Below the pieces are notes generated by a model that was given only the letters and a program-made list of their open reading frames with translations, did not search any database and was not told where the DNA came from. A stretch of 64,000 nucleotides of DNA from Pseudoroseomonas aestuarii. Its GTDB lineage: Bacteria > Pseudomonadota > Alphaproteobacteria > Acetobacterales > Acetobacteraceae. Shown here piece after piece: positions 23,102 through 32,335 of the stretch. The position numbers were made by a program, and so were the translations under genes. Where the stretch lies: positions 1 through 64,000 of the forward strand of contig NZ_JBHSCH010000004.1 of assembly GCF_042651065.1 (NCBI RefSeq), read 5' to 3'. Positions within the stretch are counted from its first letter, which is position 1. Each line of letters starts with the position of its first letter.

Positions 23102-24841
23102 TCAGTGATTGTCGCGGGGGACGGGGGAGCCGCTCTTGCCGACCAGGAAGTCGAAATCGGCGCCCTGATCGGCCTGCAACACATGCTCCACATAAAGCCG
23201 GGTGTAGCCACGGTCCATCGGCGGCGCGGGCGGCGTCCAGGCGGCGCGGCGGGCGGCCAGTTCCGCCTCCTCCACATGCAGGTGCAGCGTGCCGGCCTTC
23301 ACGTCCAGCGTGATGAGGTCGCCGTTCCGCACCAGGGCGAGCGGGCCGCCAGCCGCCGCCTCTGGCGCCACGTGCAGCACCACCGTGCCATAGGCGGTGC
23401 CGGACATGCGGGCATCGGAGATCCGCACCATGTCCCGCACGCCCTGCTTCAGCAGCTTCTGCGGCAGCGGCATGTTGCCCACCTCGGCCATGCCGGGGTA
23501 GCCGCGCGGGCCGCAATTCTGCAGCACCATGATGCAGTCCGCGTCGATGTAGAGGCTGTCATCGTCCACCGCGTGGTGCAGGTGCTCGATGCTCTCGAAC
23601 ACCACGGCGCGGCCGGTGTGCTTCATCAGGTGCGGCGAGGCGGCGGAAGGCTTGATCACCGCGCCATCGGGCGCGAGGTTGCCGCGCAGGATGGCGATGC
23701 CGGCATCCGGCTTGAACGGCGCCTCCGGCGTGGTGATGACGGCGCGGTTCCAGCACTGCGCGTCCTGCACGTTCTCCCAGATGGTGCGGCCGTTCACCGT
23801 CAGCGCGTCCTTGTGCAGCAGCCCCTGCTCGGCCAGGTCGCGCAGCACCACCGGCAGGCCGCCGGCATAGTAGAAATCCTCCATCAGGTACTCGCCGGAG
23901 GGCATCAGGTTCACCTGGCAATGGACGCCACGGCCAAGCCGGTCGAAATCGTCCAGCGTCAGGTCCACGCCGATGCGGCGGGCGATGGCGATGAGGTGCA
24001 CCACCGCATTGGTCGAGCCGCCGATGGCGGCGAGCGTGCGGATGGCGTTCTCGAAGGCCGCGCGCGTCAGGATCTTGGTCGGTGTCAGGTCCTCGGCCAC
24101 CATCTGCACGATGCGGCGCCCGGCCATGCGCGCCAGCTCGTTGCGGCGGGCATCGACGGCGGGGATGGCGGCATTGGTCGGCAGGCCAATGCCCAGCGCC
24201 TCCACCATCGAGGCCATGGAGGAGGCGGTGCCCATGGTCATGCAGGAGCCGTGGCTGCGGTTCATCCCTGCCTCGGCCTCGTGGAACTCCTTCAGCGTGA
24301 TCTCACCGGCACGGAGCTGCTCGCTCATCGAGATGATGTTGGTGCCGGAGCCGATCATCTTGCCCTGGTACACGCCGCGCAGCTGCGGCCCGCCGGAGAC
24401 GCCGATGGCGGGCAGGTCGGCGCTGGCTGCGCCCATGAGCAGCGCGGGCGTCGTCTTGTCGCAGCCCATCAGCAGCACCACGCCGTCCAGCGGATGGGCG
24501 CGGATGCCCTCCTCCACATCCATGGCGGCGAGGTTGCGGTAGAGCATGGCGGTTGGCCGCATCGTCACCTCGCCCAGCGAGGAGACGGGGAATTCCAGCG
24601 GGAAGCCGCCCGCCTCCAGCACCCCGTAGCGCACATGCTCGGCGATGGTGCGGAAATGGCTGTTGCAGGGGTTCAGCTCGGACCAGGTGTTGCAGATGCC
24701 GATGACCGGGCGGCCCTCGAACTGGTCCTGCGGGATGCCGCGGTTCTTCAGGAAGGAGCGGTAGTAGAAGCCCATCTTGTCCTGCCGGCCAAACCAGGCC
24801 TGGCTGCGCAGCGTGCTTTTCTTGGTGTCGTCCCCGGCCAT
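23102..24841 (-). CDS. L-arabonate dehydratase-type IlvD/EDD dehydratase
   Basis: A 579-residue dehydratase of the IlvD/EDD family. Three cysteines expected to hold the [2Fe-2S] cluster are Cys59 (ELNPCNSH), Cys127 (MGCDKTTPA) and Cys200 (SHGSCMTMGT). These enzymes dehydrate sugar acids; the opening segment (RSQAWFGRQDKMGFYYRSFLK) is characteristic of the L-arabonate/pentonate branch rather than dihydroxy-acid dehydratase. The start at 24841 removes an Arg-rich in-frame extension. It precedes the keto-deoxy-pentonate dehydratase gene and follows a minus-strand LysR gene. D-fuconate or D-xylonate cannot be excluded as substrate. Confidence 0.88.
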   Translation of the reverse strand: MAGDDTKKSTLRSQAWFGRQDKMGFYYRSFLKNRGIPQDQFEGRPVIGICNTWSELNPCNSHFRTIAEHVRYGVLEAGGFPLEFPVSSLGEVTMRPTAMLYRNLAAMDVEEGIRAHPLDGVVLLMGCDKTTPALLMGAASADLPAIGVSGGPQLRGVYQGKMIGSGTNIISMSEQLRAGEITLKEFHEAEAGMNRSHGSCMTMGTASSMASMVEALGIGLPTNAAIPAVDARRNELARMAGRRIVQMVAEDLTPTKILTRAAFENAIRTLAAIGGSTNAVVHLIAIARRIGVDLTLDDFDRLGRGVHCQVNLMPSGEYLMEDFYYAGGLPVVLRDLAEQGLLHKDALTVNGRTIWENVQDAQCWNRAVITTPEAPFKPDAGIAILRGNLAPDGAVIKPSAASPHLMKHTGRAVVFESIEHLHHAVDDDSLYIDADCIMVLQNCGPRGYPGMAEVGNMPLPQKLLKQGVRDMVRISDARMSGTAYGTVVLHVAPEAAAGGPLALVRNGDLITLDVKAGTLHLHVEEAELAARRAAWTPPAPPMDRGYTRLYVEHVLQADQGADFDFLVGKSGSPVPRDNH

Positions 24842-24965
24842 CGGCCCCGTCCCCTTCCCTGTGCGCCGGCGGCAGTGTCGGCGCCCCGGCCATCGCGCAG
24901 TGTAGGGCGGAGAGACATGCCGGGCCAATGACAAGAGCGGCCTCCGACATGCCATTTTCAATATC

Positions 24966-25943
24966 TCAGGCGGGAAACAGCACCGTCTCCAGCAGCCCGA
25001 AAAACCCCTGCGCCGCAGGGGAGAGAGGCCGGTCCTTCAGCCGGATCAGCCCGAAGGGCGGCACGGCCAGATGCGGCTCCTCTGGCGGCGGCGGCAGGCG
25101 GCACACCCGGCCGGCGCCGTCGAACAGCGCGGCCACCGGCTCGCTCACCACGCACACCGCCTCGCCACGCCCGAGCACGGAGAGCGCCAGCAGGGCGGAG
25201 GCGGTGTTGAGCACCCGCCCCGGCAGGCTCAGCCCGTGGCGGGCCACCATGGTCCCCACCGCCTGCCGCAGCAGGCTGCCGGGCGGCTCCAGCACCCAGG
25301 GGTAGCCCAGCAGCGCCGCCAGGCCGGGCGGCGGGCCGGCCAGCAGCGGGTGCCCCTGCCCCACCAGGAAGCAGAGCGGCTCCTCCCCCACCTCGCGGTA
25401 TTCCAGCCCGGCGGCGCTGGCGCCCTGCGGGATGCGCGCCAGCACGAAATCCAGCCGCCCGGCGCGCAGCCGCTCCACCAGGGGCGCGCTGGTCTCCACC
25501 TCCACCGAGATGCGCAGCGCCGGGCTGCGCTGCTGCGCCAGTTCCACGGCACGCGCGAGGCCATCCACCGCCGGGCCGGTGACGGCGCCGATGGCCACCG
25601 TGCCCCCCGCGCCGCTCCGCAGGGAGTTGAGCTCCTCCCCGGCCTGTTCCAGCGCCACCAGCACGGTGCGGGCGCGGCGCAGCAGCACCTCGCCCTGGAG
25701 GTTGGGCTCCACCCCGCGCGGCCGGCGCTCGAACAGCGGCACGCCGACGATCTGCTCGATCTCGGCCAGCAGCTTGGAGGCGGCGGGCTGCGTCAGCCCC
25801 AGGCTCTGCGCCGCGCGGTTCAGGTTGCGCAGGTCGTCCATCGCCGTCAGCAGCTGGAGATGCCGCAGCTTCAGCCGGCTGCGGGCGTACCAGTCCGGCG
25901 GCAGGCGGCGTGGCGCGGCGGGCGGGGGCGGGGTGCGGGGCAT
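24966..25943 (-). CDS. LysR-family transcriptional regulator (GbpR-like)
   Basis: A 325-residue LysR regulator. Its helix-turn-helix region (LRHLQLLTAMDDLRNLNRAAQSLGLTQPAASKLLAEIE, residues about 26-64) with the PRGVEPN segment is typical of the GbpR/PcaQ branch, whose members control sugar or aromatic catabolic genes. It lies directly upstream of the arabonate dehydratase gene on the same strand (124-base gap) and is divergent from a Bug binding-protein gene. Regulation of one or both is likely. The start at 25943 (MPRTPPPP) is preferred over an AT-rich upstream ATG. Confidence 0.88.
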   Translation of the reverse strand: MPRTPPPPAAPRRLPPDWYARSRLKLRHLQLLTAMDDLRNLNRAAQSLGLTQPAASKLLAEIEQIVGVPLFERRPRGVEPNLQGEVLLRRARTVLVALEQAGEELNSLRSGAGGTVAIGAVTGPAVDGLARAVELAQQRSPALRISVEVETSAPLVERLRAGRLDFVLARIPQGASAAGLEYREVGEEPLCFLVGQGHPLLAGPPPGLAALLGYPWVLEPPGSLLRQAVGTMVARHGLSLPGRVLNTASALLALSVLGRGEAVCVVSEPVAALFDGAGRVCRLPPPPEEPHLAVPPFGLIRLKDRPLSPAAQGFFGLLETVLFPA

Positions 25944-25952
25944 GGGCGCGAT

Positions 25953-25968
25953 ATACCAGAATGGATAT
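25953..25968. promoter_or_regulatory. Candidate LysR site in the divergent gap
   Basis: An imperfect palindrome, ATACC-N5-GGATAT, lies 10 bases upstream of the LysR start in an otherwise GC-rich gap shared with the divergent Bug gene. Position fits a LysR autoregulatory site; the match is only approximate. Confidence 0.35.
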
Positions 25969-26167
25969 GTCACCCGCCATTTATTGCGCTGGACCTTGAT
26001 GCCCCCGCCCTTCTAGTCATGCCGCTCATGAATCGGCCCCGCACGGGCCGGCCTGCCGCCGGAATGGCGCGCGCGGGAGGACCGGCATGGTCCTCCGGCG
26101 GCGCATCCAGCGGCACCGGCCGGCCTGCCCGCCGCGCCGCCTCATGCCTCCAAGAAAGAACACCGGG

Positions 26168-27193
26168 ATGACCGAGAAGAACGACGCCCCTCCTGCCCTT
26201 TCCCGCCGCGCCGTGCTGGGTGCCGGCCTCGGCGCCACGGCCGCCGGGCTGGCGGCGCCGCGCCTGGCGCTGGCGCAGGCCTGGCCCACCCGGCCGCTGA
26301 CGCTGGTGGTGGGCTTCCCCCCCGGCGGCCAGACCGATTTCGCCGCCCGCGTCATCCAGGCCGGCATGTCCGCGGCGCTGGGCCAGTCGGTGGTGATCGA
26401 GAACCGCGGCGGCGCCGGCGGCAACATCGGCACCGAGGCGGTGCTGCGCGCGCGCCCCGACGGCTACACCATGCTCGCCGCCAATTCGAGCTCCATGGCC
26501 ATCAACCCGCACACCTTCCCGGGCATGACCATCAACCCGCTGGAGCTGGTCTCGGTCGGCCTCGCGCTGCAGAGCTCGCTGGTGCTCTGCGTGCATCCTT
26601 CCGTGCCGGCCAGAACCGTGAGCGAGTTCGCCGCCTGGGTGAAGGCGCAGCCCAAGGGCATCGACTACGGCACCGCCGCCGCCGGCAGCATGTCGCATTG
26701 CGCGATGGAGCTGTTCCGCACCCGCATCGGCAACCCGGCCATGGAGAGCATCCCCTATCGCGGCTCCGGCCCCGCGATGCAGGATTTCATCGCCGGCCGC
26801 TTCTCCTGCCTGTTCGACGCCGCCTCGGTGGTGGCGCCCTTCCTCAAGGCTGGGCAGGTGCGCGGGCTGATGGTGACGGGCGAGCAGCGCGCCCCCGCCT
26901 TCCCCGACATCCCCACCGCCGCCGAGCAGGGGGTGCAGGACTTCACCATCACCAGCTGGATCGGCATCTCGGCCCCGCGCGGCACGCCGCCCGAGATCGT
27001 CCAGCGCGTCAACGAGGCGCTGAACAAGGCGCTGCAGGACCCGGCGGTGCGCGAGCGCATCACCGGCCAGGGCGACGAGCCGGGCGGCGGCGCGCCCGCC
27101 GTCCCGGTGCCGTTGCGGCCCCGGGACGGCGTGCCTTTTCCGCATCAATGGCGGCGCCATGCAGGGCTTCGCGCCGCAATTGTTTGCGATTAA
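26168..27193 (+). CDS. Bug/TctC-family binding protein (2) with aberrant C-terminus
   Basis: A 341-residue Bug protein with Tat-like signal (SRRAVLGAGLGATAAGLAAPRLALA) and the family landmarks LVVGFPPGGQTDFAAR, NRGGAGGNIGTEAV, PYRGSGPAMQDFIAG and GTPPEIVQRVNEALNKAL. After about residue 306 (QGDEPGGG) the sequence stops looking like a Bug protein: the usual EFAAFVRAE..W..V helix is replaced by a Pro/Arg-rich tail ending AAIVCD. Neither other frame restores the normal end, which suggests the 3' end was replaced by a rearrangement. It may still fold but lacks the final helix. Confidence 0.82.
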   Translation: MTEKNDAPPALSRRAVLGAGLGATAAGLAAPRLALAQAWPTRPLTLVVGFPPGGQTDFAARVIQAGMSAALGQSVVIENRGGAGGNIGTEAVLRARPDGYTMLAANSSSMAINPHTFPGMTINPLELVSVGLALQSSLVLCVHPSVPARTVSEFAAWVKAQPKGIDYGTAAAGSMSHCAMELFRTRIGNPAMESIPYRGSGPAMQDFIAGRFSCLFDAASVVAPFLKAGQVRGLMVTGEQRAPAFPDIPTAAEQGVQDFTITSWIGISAPRGTPPEIVQRVNEALNKALQDPAVRERITGQGDEPGGGAPAVPVPLRPRDGVPFPHQWRRHAGLRAAIVCD

Positions 27194-27199
27194 TTATCA
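27185..27199 (+). promoter_or_regulatory. Fur-box-like site before the siderophore receptor gene
   Basis: TGCGATTAATTATCA has a perfect TGATAAT half-site on the complementary strand and a partial second half in the 7-1-7 Fur layout. It is 50 bases upstream of a TonB receptor gene in an AT-rich island, as expected for iron control, and overlaps the last codons of the preceding gene. In alphaproteobacteria other iron regulators could use it. Confidence 0.45.
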
Positions 27200-27248
27200 C
27201 TTGAATTAAAGCGCCGGCATCTCCGACCCTTTCCCAGGTGCCGAGCCG

Positions 27249-29405
27249 ATGGCCATGTCCTTGCGTCGCTACCGTTTTCTCTCCCTGGCCCCGGTGCTGC
27301 TGGCGCTCTCGGCCGGCGCCCTGGCGCAGGAGGCCGGCCCCTCCCCGCTGGCCCAGGGCGGCGCCATCCTGCTGCCCACGGTGGACGTGCAGGGCCAGCG
27401 GGAGACGGCCACCGGCCCGGTGCAGGGCTTCGTCGCCGGCCGCGCCGCCGGCGCCACCAAGACCGACACGCCGCTGATCGAGACACCGCAGGCCATCACC
27501 GTCATCACGCGGGACCGCATCGACGCCCAGGCGGTGCGCAGCGTGGAGGAGGCGCTGCGCTACGCCCCCGGCGTCACCGCCGGCCTCTCCGGCTTCGACC
27601 CGCGCTTCGATTCCGCGCGCATCCGCGGCTTCGACGCGCGGCCAAGCCAGTATCTCAACGGGCTGCGCCTGCTGCGCCAGTTCGGCCCCACCAGCATCGA
27701 GCAGTACGGGCTGGAGCGCATCGAGATCGTGCGCGGCCCCTCCTCGGTGCTCTACGGGCAGACCGTGCCGGGCGGGTTGATCAACCTGGTGAGCAAGCGG
27801 CCGACCGAGACGCCCTTCGGCGAGGTCAACCTCTCCGCCGGCAACAATGACCGCTTCCAGGGCGCCTTCGACCTGGGCGGGCCGCTGGACGATGCCGGGC
27901 AGTTCTCCTACCGAGCAACCGGGCTGGTGCGGAACAGCGACACCGATGTGGACCATGTCGGCGACGACCGCTACTTCTTCGCCCCCGCCCTCACCTGGCG
28001 GCCGGATGGCGAGACGCGCGTCACCCTGCTCGGCTCCTACCAGTACGACCAGGGCGGCTCGCCCATCGGCCTGCCGGCGCAAGGCACGCTGCTCTACAAC
28101 CCGAACGGCAAGATCCCGCGCAGCCGCTATGCCGGCGAGGAGGATTTCAGCCGCTCCGACGTCACCACCACCACGCTGGGCTGGGATATCGAGAAGCGCC
28201 TGAACAGCGTCTTCACGCTGCGGCAGAACACCCGCTACACGCACAACACCGTCAAGTACGACACCGTGTACGCGACCGGTTTCCAGCCCGATTTGCGGAC
28301 GCTGAACCGCGGCACCCTGGTGCAGCGCGAGCGATCCGACACGATCAACCTCGACACCGGCCTGCAGGCCGATTTCAGCACCGGCCCGGTGGTGCACAAG
28401 GTGCTGGCGGGCGTCGATGTGCGGCAGTACTGGGGCCGCTACGAGACCTATTTCGGCACCGGCCCGTCGGTCGACATCTTCAACCCGGCCCGGGGCCTTG
28501 CGGTGCCGGACTCGCGCCGCGCCCCCTTCTACGCCCTCAACCGCAACGACGACCTGCACCAGCTCGGCCTCTACCTCCAGGACCAGATGCGCTGGAACAA
28601 CTGGATCCTGCTGCTGGGCGGGCGGCAGGACTGGGCCGGCAGCGAGCAGACCTCCCGCCTGAACGGCGACCGCGTCACGCAGAACGACAACGCCTTCACC
28701 GGCCGCGCCGCGCTGATGTACGCAGCGCCGAACGGCCTCTCGCCCTATGTCAGCTATTCCACCTCCTTCGACCCGATCGCCGGCTCCACCGCCGGCGGCG
28801 AGGCCTTCCGCCCCACCGAGGGCCGGCAGTACGAGATCGGCCTGAAGTACCAGCCGCCGGGGATGAACAGCTTCTTCACCGCCTCGGCCTTCGACCTGAC
28901 GCAGACCAACGTCACCACCCGCGACCCGGTGGTGCCCGCCGCGCAGGTGCAGACCGGCGAGATCAACGTGCGCGGGCTGGAGCTGGAGGCGGTGGCCAGC
29001 CTGGCCGAAGGCCTCAGCCTGATCGCCAGCTACACCTACATGGACGCCGAGATCACCAGCGACAACGGCGGCAGCCAGGGCAACCGCCCGGCGCTGGTGC
29101 CGGAGCACATGGCCAATCTCTGGGGCCAGTACCGCTTCCAGGAGGGCAGCCGCCTCGCCGGCTTCGGCCTCGGCGGCGGCGTGCGCTACATGGGCAATTT
29201 CTACGGCGACAACGCCAATGCCTACCGCACCCCGTCCGTCACGCTGTTCGACGCCTCGGTGAGCTATGAGTGGGACCGCTACAAGGTCTCCGTGAATGGC
29301 AGCAACCTGGCGGACAAGGAGTACGTCTCCTCCTGCACCGGCGCCAACTACTGCTACTACGGCCCCGGGCGGACGGTGATCGCCAACCTCGCCTATCGCT
29401 GGTGA
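27249..29405 (+). CDS. TonB-dependent siderophore receptor (FhuA/ferrichrome-type)
   Basis: A 718-residue outer-membrane receptor that imports ferric siderophores with TonB energy. A signal peptide covers residues 1-26 (LALSAGALA). The plug domain follows (ETPQAITVITRDRIDAQAVRSVEEALRY, then IEIVRGPSSVLYGQTVPGGLINLVSKRP), then a beta-barrel with alternating hydrophobic strands ending in the terminal aromatic YRW. NLADKEYVSSC and the SCTGANYCYYG loop near the C-terminus are typical of FhuA/FoxA-type receptors. Its stop is 4 bases from the convergent binding-protein gene. The specific siderophore is unknown. Confidence 0.95.
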   Translation: MAMSLRRYRFLSLAPVLLALSAGALAQEAGPSPLAQGGAILLPTVDVQGQRETATGPVQGFVAGRAAGATKTDTPLIETPQAITVITRDRIDAQAVRSVEEALRYAPGVTAGLSGFDPRFDSARIRGFDARPSQYLNGLRLLRQFGPTSIEQYGLERIEIVRGPSSVLYGQTVPGGLINLVSKRPTETPFGEVNLSAGNNDRFQGAFDLGGPLDDAGQFSYRATGLVRNSDTDVDHVGDDRYFFAPALTWRPDGETRVTLLGSYQYDQGGSPIGLPAQGTLLYNPNGKIPRSRYAGEEDFSRSDVTTTTLGWDIEKRLNSVFTLRQNTRYTHNTVKYDTVYATGFQPDLRTLNRGTLVQRERSDTINLDTGLQADFSTGPVVHKVLAGVDVRQYWGRYETYFGTGPSVDIFNPARGLAVPDSRRAPFYALNRNDDLHQLGLYLQDQMRWNNWILLLGGRQDWAGSEQTSRLNGDRVTQNDNAFTGRAALMYAAPNGLSPYVSYSTSFDPIAGSTAGGEAFRPTEGRQYEIGLKYQPPGMNSFFTASAFDLTQTNVTTRDPVVPAAQVQTGEINVRGLELEAVASLAEGLSLIASYTYMDAEITSDNGGSQGNRPALVPEHMANLWGQYRFQEGSRLAGFGLGGGVRYMGNFYGDNANAYRTPSVTLFDASVSYEWDRYKVSVNGSNLADKEYVSSCTGANYCYYGPGRTVIANLAYRW

Positions 29406-29409
29406 GGCG

Positions 29410-30537
29410 TCACGCCGCCGTCCAGAAGGTGCCCTGCCAGGGGGCGGCGGCGAAGCGGGCGTTGATCTCGGCCAGCGTCGCCGCCGGATCGAGCGTGGCG
29501 GCGAGGTCGGGGTAGAGCCAGCCCGCCATCGCCTCCAGCGCCACCACGTTCAGCGCCGTGCCGCCGAGGTAGTTCCACAGGCCGAAGGCGCGGCCCTGGC
29601 GCACCGCCGGCAGGTGCGCCAGTTCCGGCGCGCGCAGCGCCTGCGCAAGGCTGCGCCGCGCCACCTCCGGCGCCACGCCCCAGCCCAGGCGCAGCGCGGC
29701 GCTGCCCTCCGGCGGCTGCGCCATGCCGGTACCGATATAGACCTCCGGCTCCGTCACCAGCACCTGCTCGACCGAGAGGTTGCCGCCCGAGGGCCCGGGA
29801 AGCTGGCCTTCCGCCGCGTTGCGCCCGCCCAGCGCCGCCACCAGCTCCCCCCCGCCCTGGTCCCCCGCCACCCAGCAGCAGGGCCAGCGGCCGGGGAAGG
29901 CCTGCAGCAGCACGGCGGGGCCGCGCCGGCCGGCCACGGCGCGGCGCACCGCCTCCAGCTTCGCCGTGTAGAAGGCGGCATAGGCGGCGGCGGCCTCGCG
30001 CCGGTCCAGCACCTCGGCCAGCAATTGCAGCGAGGGCAGCGCGCGGCTGAGGGGATTGATGAAGAAGTCGATGAACACCACGGGGATGCCCGCCCGCTCC
30101 AGCGTGCGCAGCGCCTCCGCCGTGCCGGGGCGGCGGTGCTGCCAGGCGGCCATCAGCACCAGGTCCGGCGCCAGGGCGATCAGCCGCTCCAGCGGCAGGT
30201 CCTCGCCCACCTGCCGGGTCAGCTCCGGCACGGCGTCCAGCCCGAGGAAGCGGGCGGCGAGCGCCGCCATCGCGCCGGGGTCGATGCGCCGCAGGTCGCC
30301 GCCCATGCCCACCAGCAGCGGCACCGGGTCGGGGTGGATCAGCGACAGGTTCAGCAGCACGGCGCTCTCGGCGGCCACCACGCGGCGCGGCGGCCGCGGC
30401 AGGGTCACGCCGCGCCCCACCATGTCGGTGACGCTGCGCGGCCAGCCGGCCTGCGCGAGCGCCGGGCGGGCCAGGGTGGCGGTTGCCAGGGGGGCTGTCG
30501 CCAGCGGCAGGGCCAGGATGCTGCGGCGGTGGAGCAT
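29410..30537 (-). CDS. Iron-siderophore ABC transporter substrate-binding protein (FecB/FhuD type)
   Basis: A 375-residue class III periplasmic binding protein. It has a secretion signal (LHRRSILALPLATAPLATATLARPALA) and the siderophore-binding lobes: RRVVAAESAVLLNLSLI, LERLIALAPDLVLMA, then GIPVVFIDFFINPL and the late VRQGRAFGLWNY. Convergent with the TonB receptor (4-base gap), giving receptor plus periplasmic carrier for one ligand. No FecC/D permease or FecE ATPase is nearby, so these are encoded elsewhere. Confidence 0.9.
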   Translation of the reverse strand: MLHRRSILALPLATAPLATATLARPALAQAGWPRSVTDMVGRGVTLPRPPRRVVAAESAVLLNLSLIHPDPVPLLVGMGGDLRRIDPGAMAALAARFLGLDAVPELTRQVGEDLPLERLIALAPDLVLMAAWQHRRPGTAEALRTLERAGIPVVFIDFFINPLSRALPSLQLLAEVLDRREAAAAYAAFYTAKLEAVRRAVAGRRGPAVLLQAFPGRWPCCWVAGDQGGGELVAALGGRNAAEGQLPGPSGGNLSVEQVLVTEPEVYIGTGMAQPPEGSAALRLGWGVAPEVARRSLAQALRAPELAHLPAVRQGRAFGLWNYLGGTALNVVALEAMAGWLYPDLAATLDPAATLAEINARFAAAPWQGTFWTAA

Positions 30538-30621
30538 GGTCGGGCGGCCTCCTCGCGGTGTGGCCGCCCCTAGCAGCGCGGGCGCCCGCCCTCAAGGGGC
30601 CGGCCCCTCGCCGCCGCCGCC

Positions 30622-32265
30622 TCAGCCCAGCGTCGTCAGGTCCTGGAACCAGTGCTGCGCCTGGGTGTAGCCGGCCACCTTGCCGCTCATGGCGTGCGGG
30701 TTGGTGTCGTGCACCACGAAGACCAGCAGCGCCTCGTCCACCACGCGCTGGTGCACCTGGGCCATCAGCCGGTCCTGCGCCTCGGTGTCGAAGCTGGTGA
30801 CGGCCTCGTCGATCAGCCGGTCCACCTCGGGGCTGTTGTAGTGGCTCCAGTTCACGCCGGTGGGCGCCACCTGCTTCGAGTGGAAGAAGCGGATCAGTGC
30901 GTAGAGCGGGTCGGAGGTGACATAGGCGACGTTGTTGGCCGTCACGCCGTTCTGCTTCGCCAGCTCCCCCGCCGCGCCCTGGCGCCAGGCGGTGTAGAGC
31001 ACCTCCAGCTCCACCGGCACCAGCTCGATCTCCAGCCCCACCTCGCGCATCGCCTGCTGGCAATACTCGTTGATCGGCATGGAGAGCATCTGGCCGGAGC
31101 CGCCGGTGGCCACCAGGAACTTGGTCTTCAGCGGGTTGCGCGGGCCGAAGCCGGCCTCGGCCACCAGCTTGCGGGCAGCGTCGGGGTCGTACGTCACCTG
31201 GAAGGAGGGCTTGCCGAACCAGGGGGAGGAGGGATCGACCACGCCCGCCGCCGGCTTGGCCAGCCCGTTCATCAGCGCCACCACCTCCTCGCGGTTGATG
31301 GCGAGGTTGGCCGCCTTGCGCAGCCGCAGATCCCGCCAGGGCGAGCCCTCCAGCTGCGAGAGATGGTAGTTCCACACATGCGGCGTGACGTTCTCGACGA
31401 TCCGCATGCCGCCCGCCTTGAGCTGTGGCACAAGGTCCGGAGCGGGGGTCTCGATCATGTCCACCGCGCCGCTGATCAGGGCGTTGGTGCGCATCACCGC
31501 GTCCGGCGCGCAGACGAGGATGACGCGCTCCGCCTTCGGGATGCGCGCGGGGTTCCAGTAGCGCGTGTTGCGCACCAGCTCGGCGCTGGCGCGCGGCACC
31601 AGGCGGGCCAGGCGGAACGGGCCGGTGCCGGAGGGCTCGAAGGCGAATTTCTGCCAGTCCCGCCCCAGCTTCTCGTACTGCGCCGGCGAGGAGATGAGGA
31701 ACCAGAGCATCTGGTAGGGGAAGAGGCTGTCCACCGCCTTGGTGGTCACCTCCACCGTCATGTCACCGAGCTTGCGCCAGGCGGCGACGGAGGGCAGGCG
31801 CGGCCGCACCTGCGCCGCCTGTCGGTTGTCGAAATGCGGCGCCTGCGGGTTCATCACCTTCTCGAAGTTCCAGATGACGGCATCCGCGTCGAAGGCGCTG
31901 CCATCGTGGAAGGTGACGCCCTGGCGCAGGGTGAAGACCCAGCGGCGGCGGTCGGCCGGGTCGGTCTCCCAGGCCGTGGCGAGGCCGGGCACCAGCCGGC
32001 CGGGGCGGTCGGCCACGTCCATCTCCCACGCCACCAGCGGGTCGTAGAGGGTGTGGCCGGTGAACTGGTAGGCGCCGGCGCCGCGGTCCGGCTGGCCGGT
32101 GGTCTGCGGGATGTCGGCCATCGAGATGCCGTAGCGCAGCGTCCGGCCGCTGCCCGGGCTTTGCGCAAGGGCCGCCCGCCCTGCACCAGGGAGAGGCAGG
32201 CCGCCCAGGCCGCCAATCATGCCGCTGGCGCCAGCCGCCATCAGGCCACGACGGGAGAAGCTCAT
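30622..32265 (-). CDS. Peptide/opine-type ABC transporter substrate-binding protein (DppA family)
   Basis: A 547-residue family 5 extracellular solute-binding protein, with Tat-like leader (SFSRRGLMAAGASG) and the family signatures VPGLATAWETDPADRRRWVFTLRQGVTFHDGSAFDADAVIWNFEK, GTGPFRLARLVP and LRKAANLAINREEVVALMNG. It binds oligopeptides, opines or related compounds in the periplasm. No dppBCDF permease or ATPase genes are adjacent. It follows a CoA-transferase gene by 70 bases and precedes the iron binding protein by 84, all on the minus strand. Confidence 0.92.
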   Translation of the reverse strand: MSFSRRGLMAAGASGMIGGLGGLPLPGAGRAALAQSPGSGRTLRYGISMADIPQTTGQPDRGAGAYQFTGHTLYDPLVAWEMDVADRPGRLVPGLATAWETDPADRRRWVFTLRQGVTFHDGSAFDADAVIWNFEKVMNPQAPHFDNRQAAQVRPRLPSVAAWRKLGDMTVEVTTKAVDSLFPYQMLWFLISSPAQYEKLGRDWQKFAFEPSGTGPFRLARLVPRASAELVRNTRYWNPARIPKAERVILVCAPDAVMRTNALISGAVDMIETPAPDLVPQLKAGGMRIVENVTPHVWNYHLSQLEGSPWRDLRLRKAANLAINREEVVALMNGLAKPAAGVVDPSSPWFGKPSFQVTYDPDAARKLVAEAGFGPRNPLKTKFLVATGGSGQMLSMPINEYCQQAMREVGLEIELVPVELEVLYTAWRQGAAGELAKQNGVTANNVAYVTSDPLYALIRFFHSKQVAPTGVNWSHYNSPEVDRLIDEAVTSFDTEAQDRLMAQVHQRVVDEALLVFVVHDTNPHAMSGKVAGYTQAQHWFQDLTTLG

Positions 32266-32335
32266 CTCGGTGCTCCGGCAGAATGAGAAAGGTCTCTGCC
32301 GGAGGCTTGAGCAATTCGCGTGCCGGGCGGCCCTC

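Noticed and set aside
27060..29108. 682-codon open frame antisense to the TonB receptor
   Set aside because: Low-complexity His/Gly/Arg/Val translation and no family features; the receptor on the other strand is complete.
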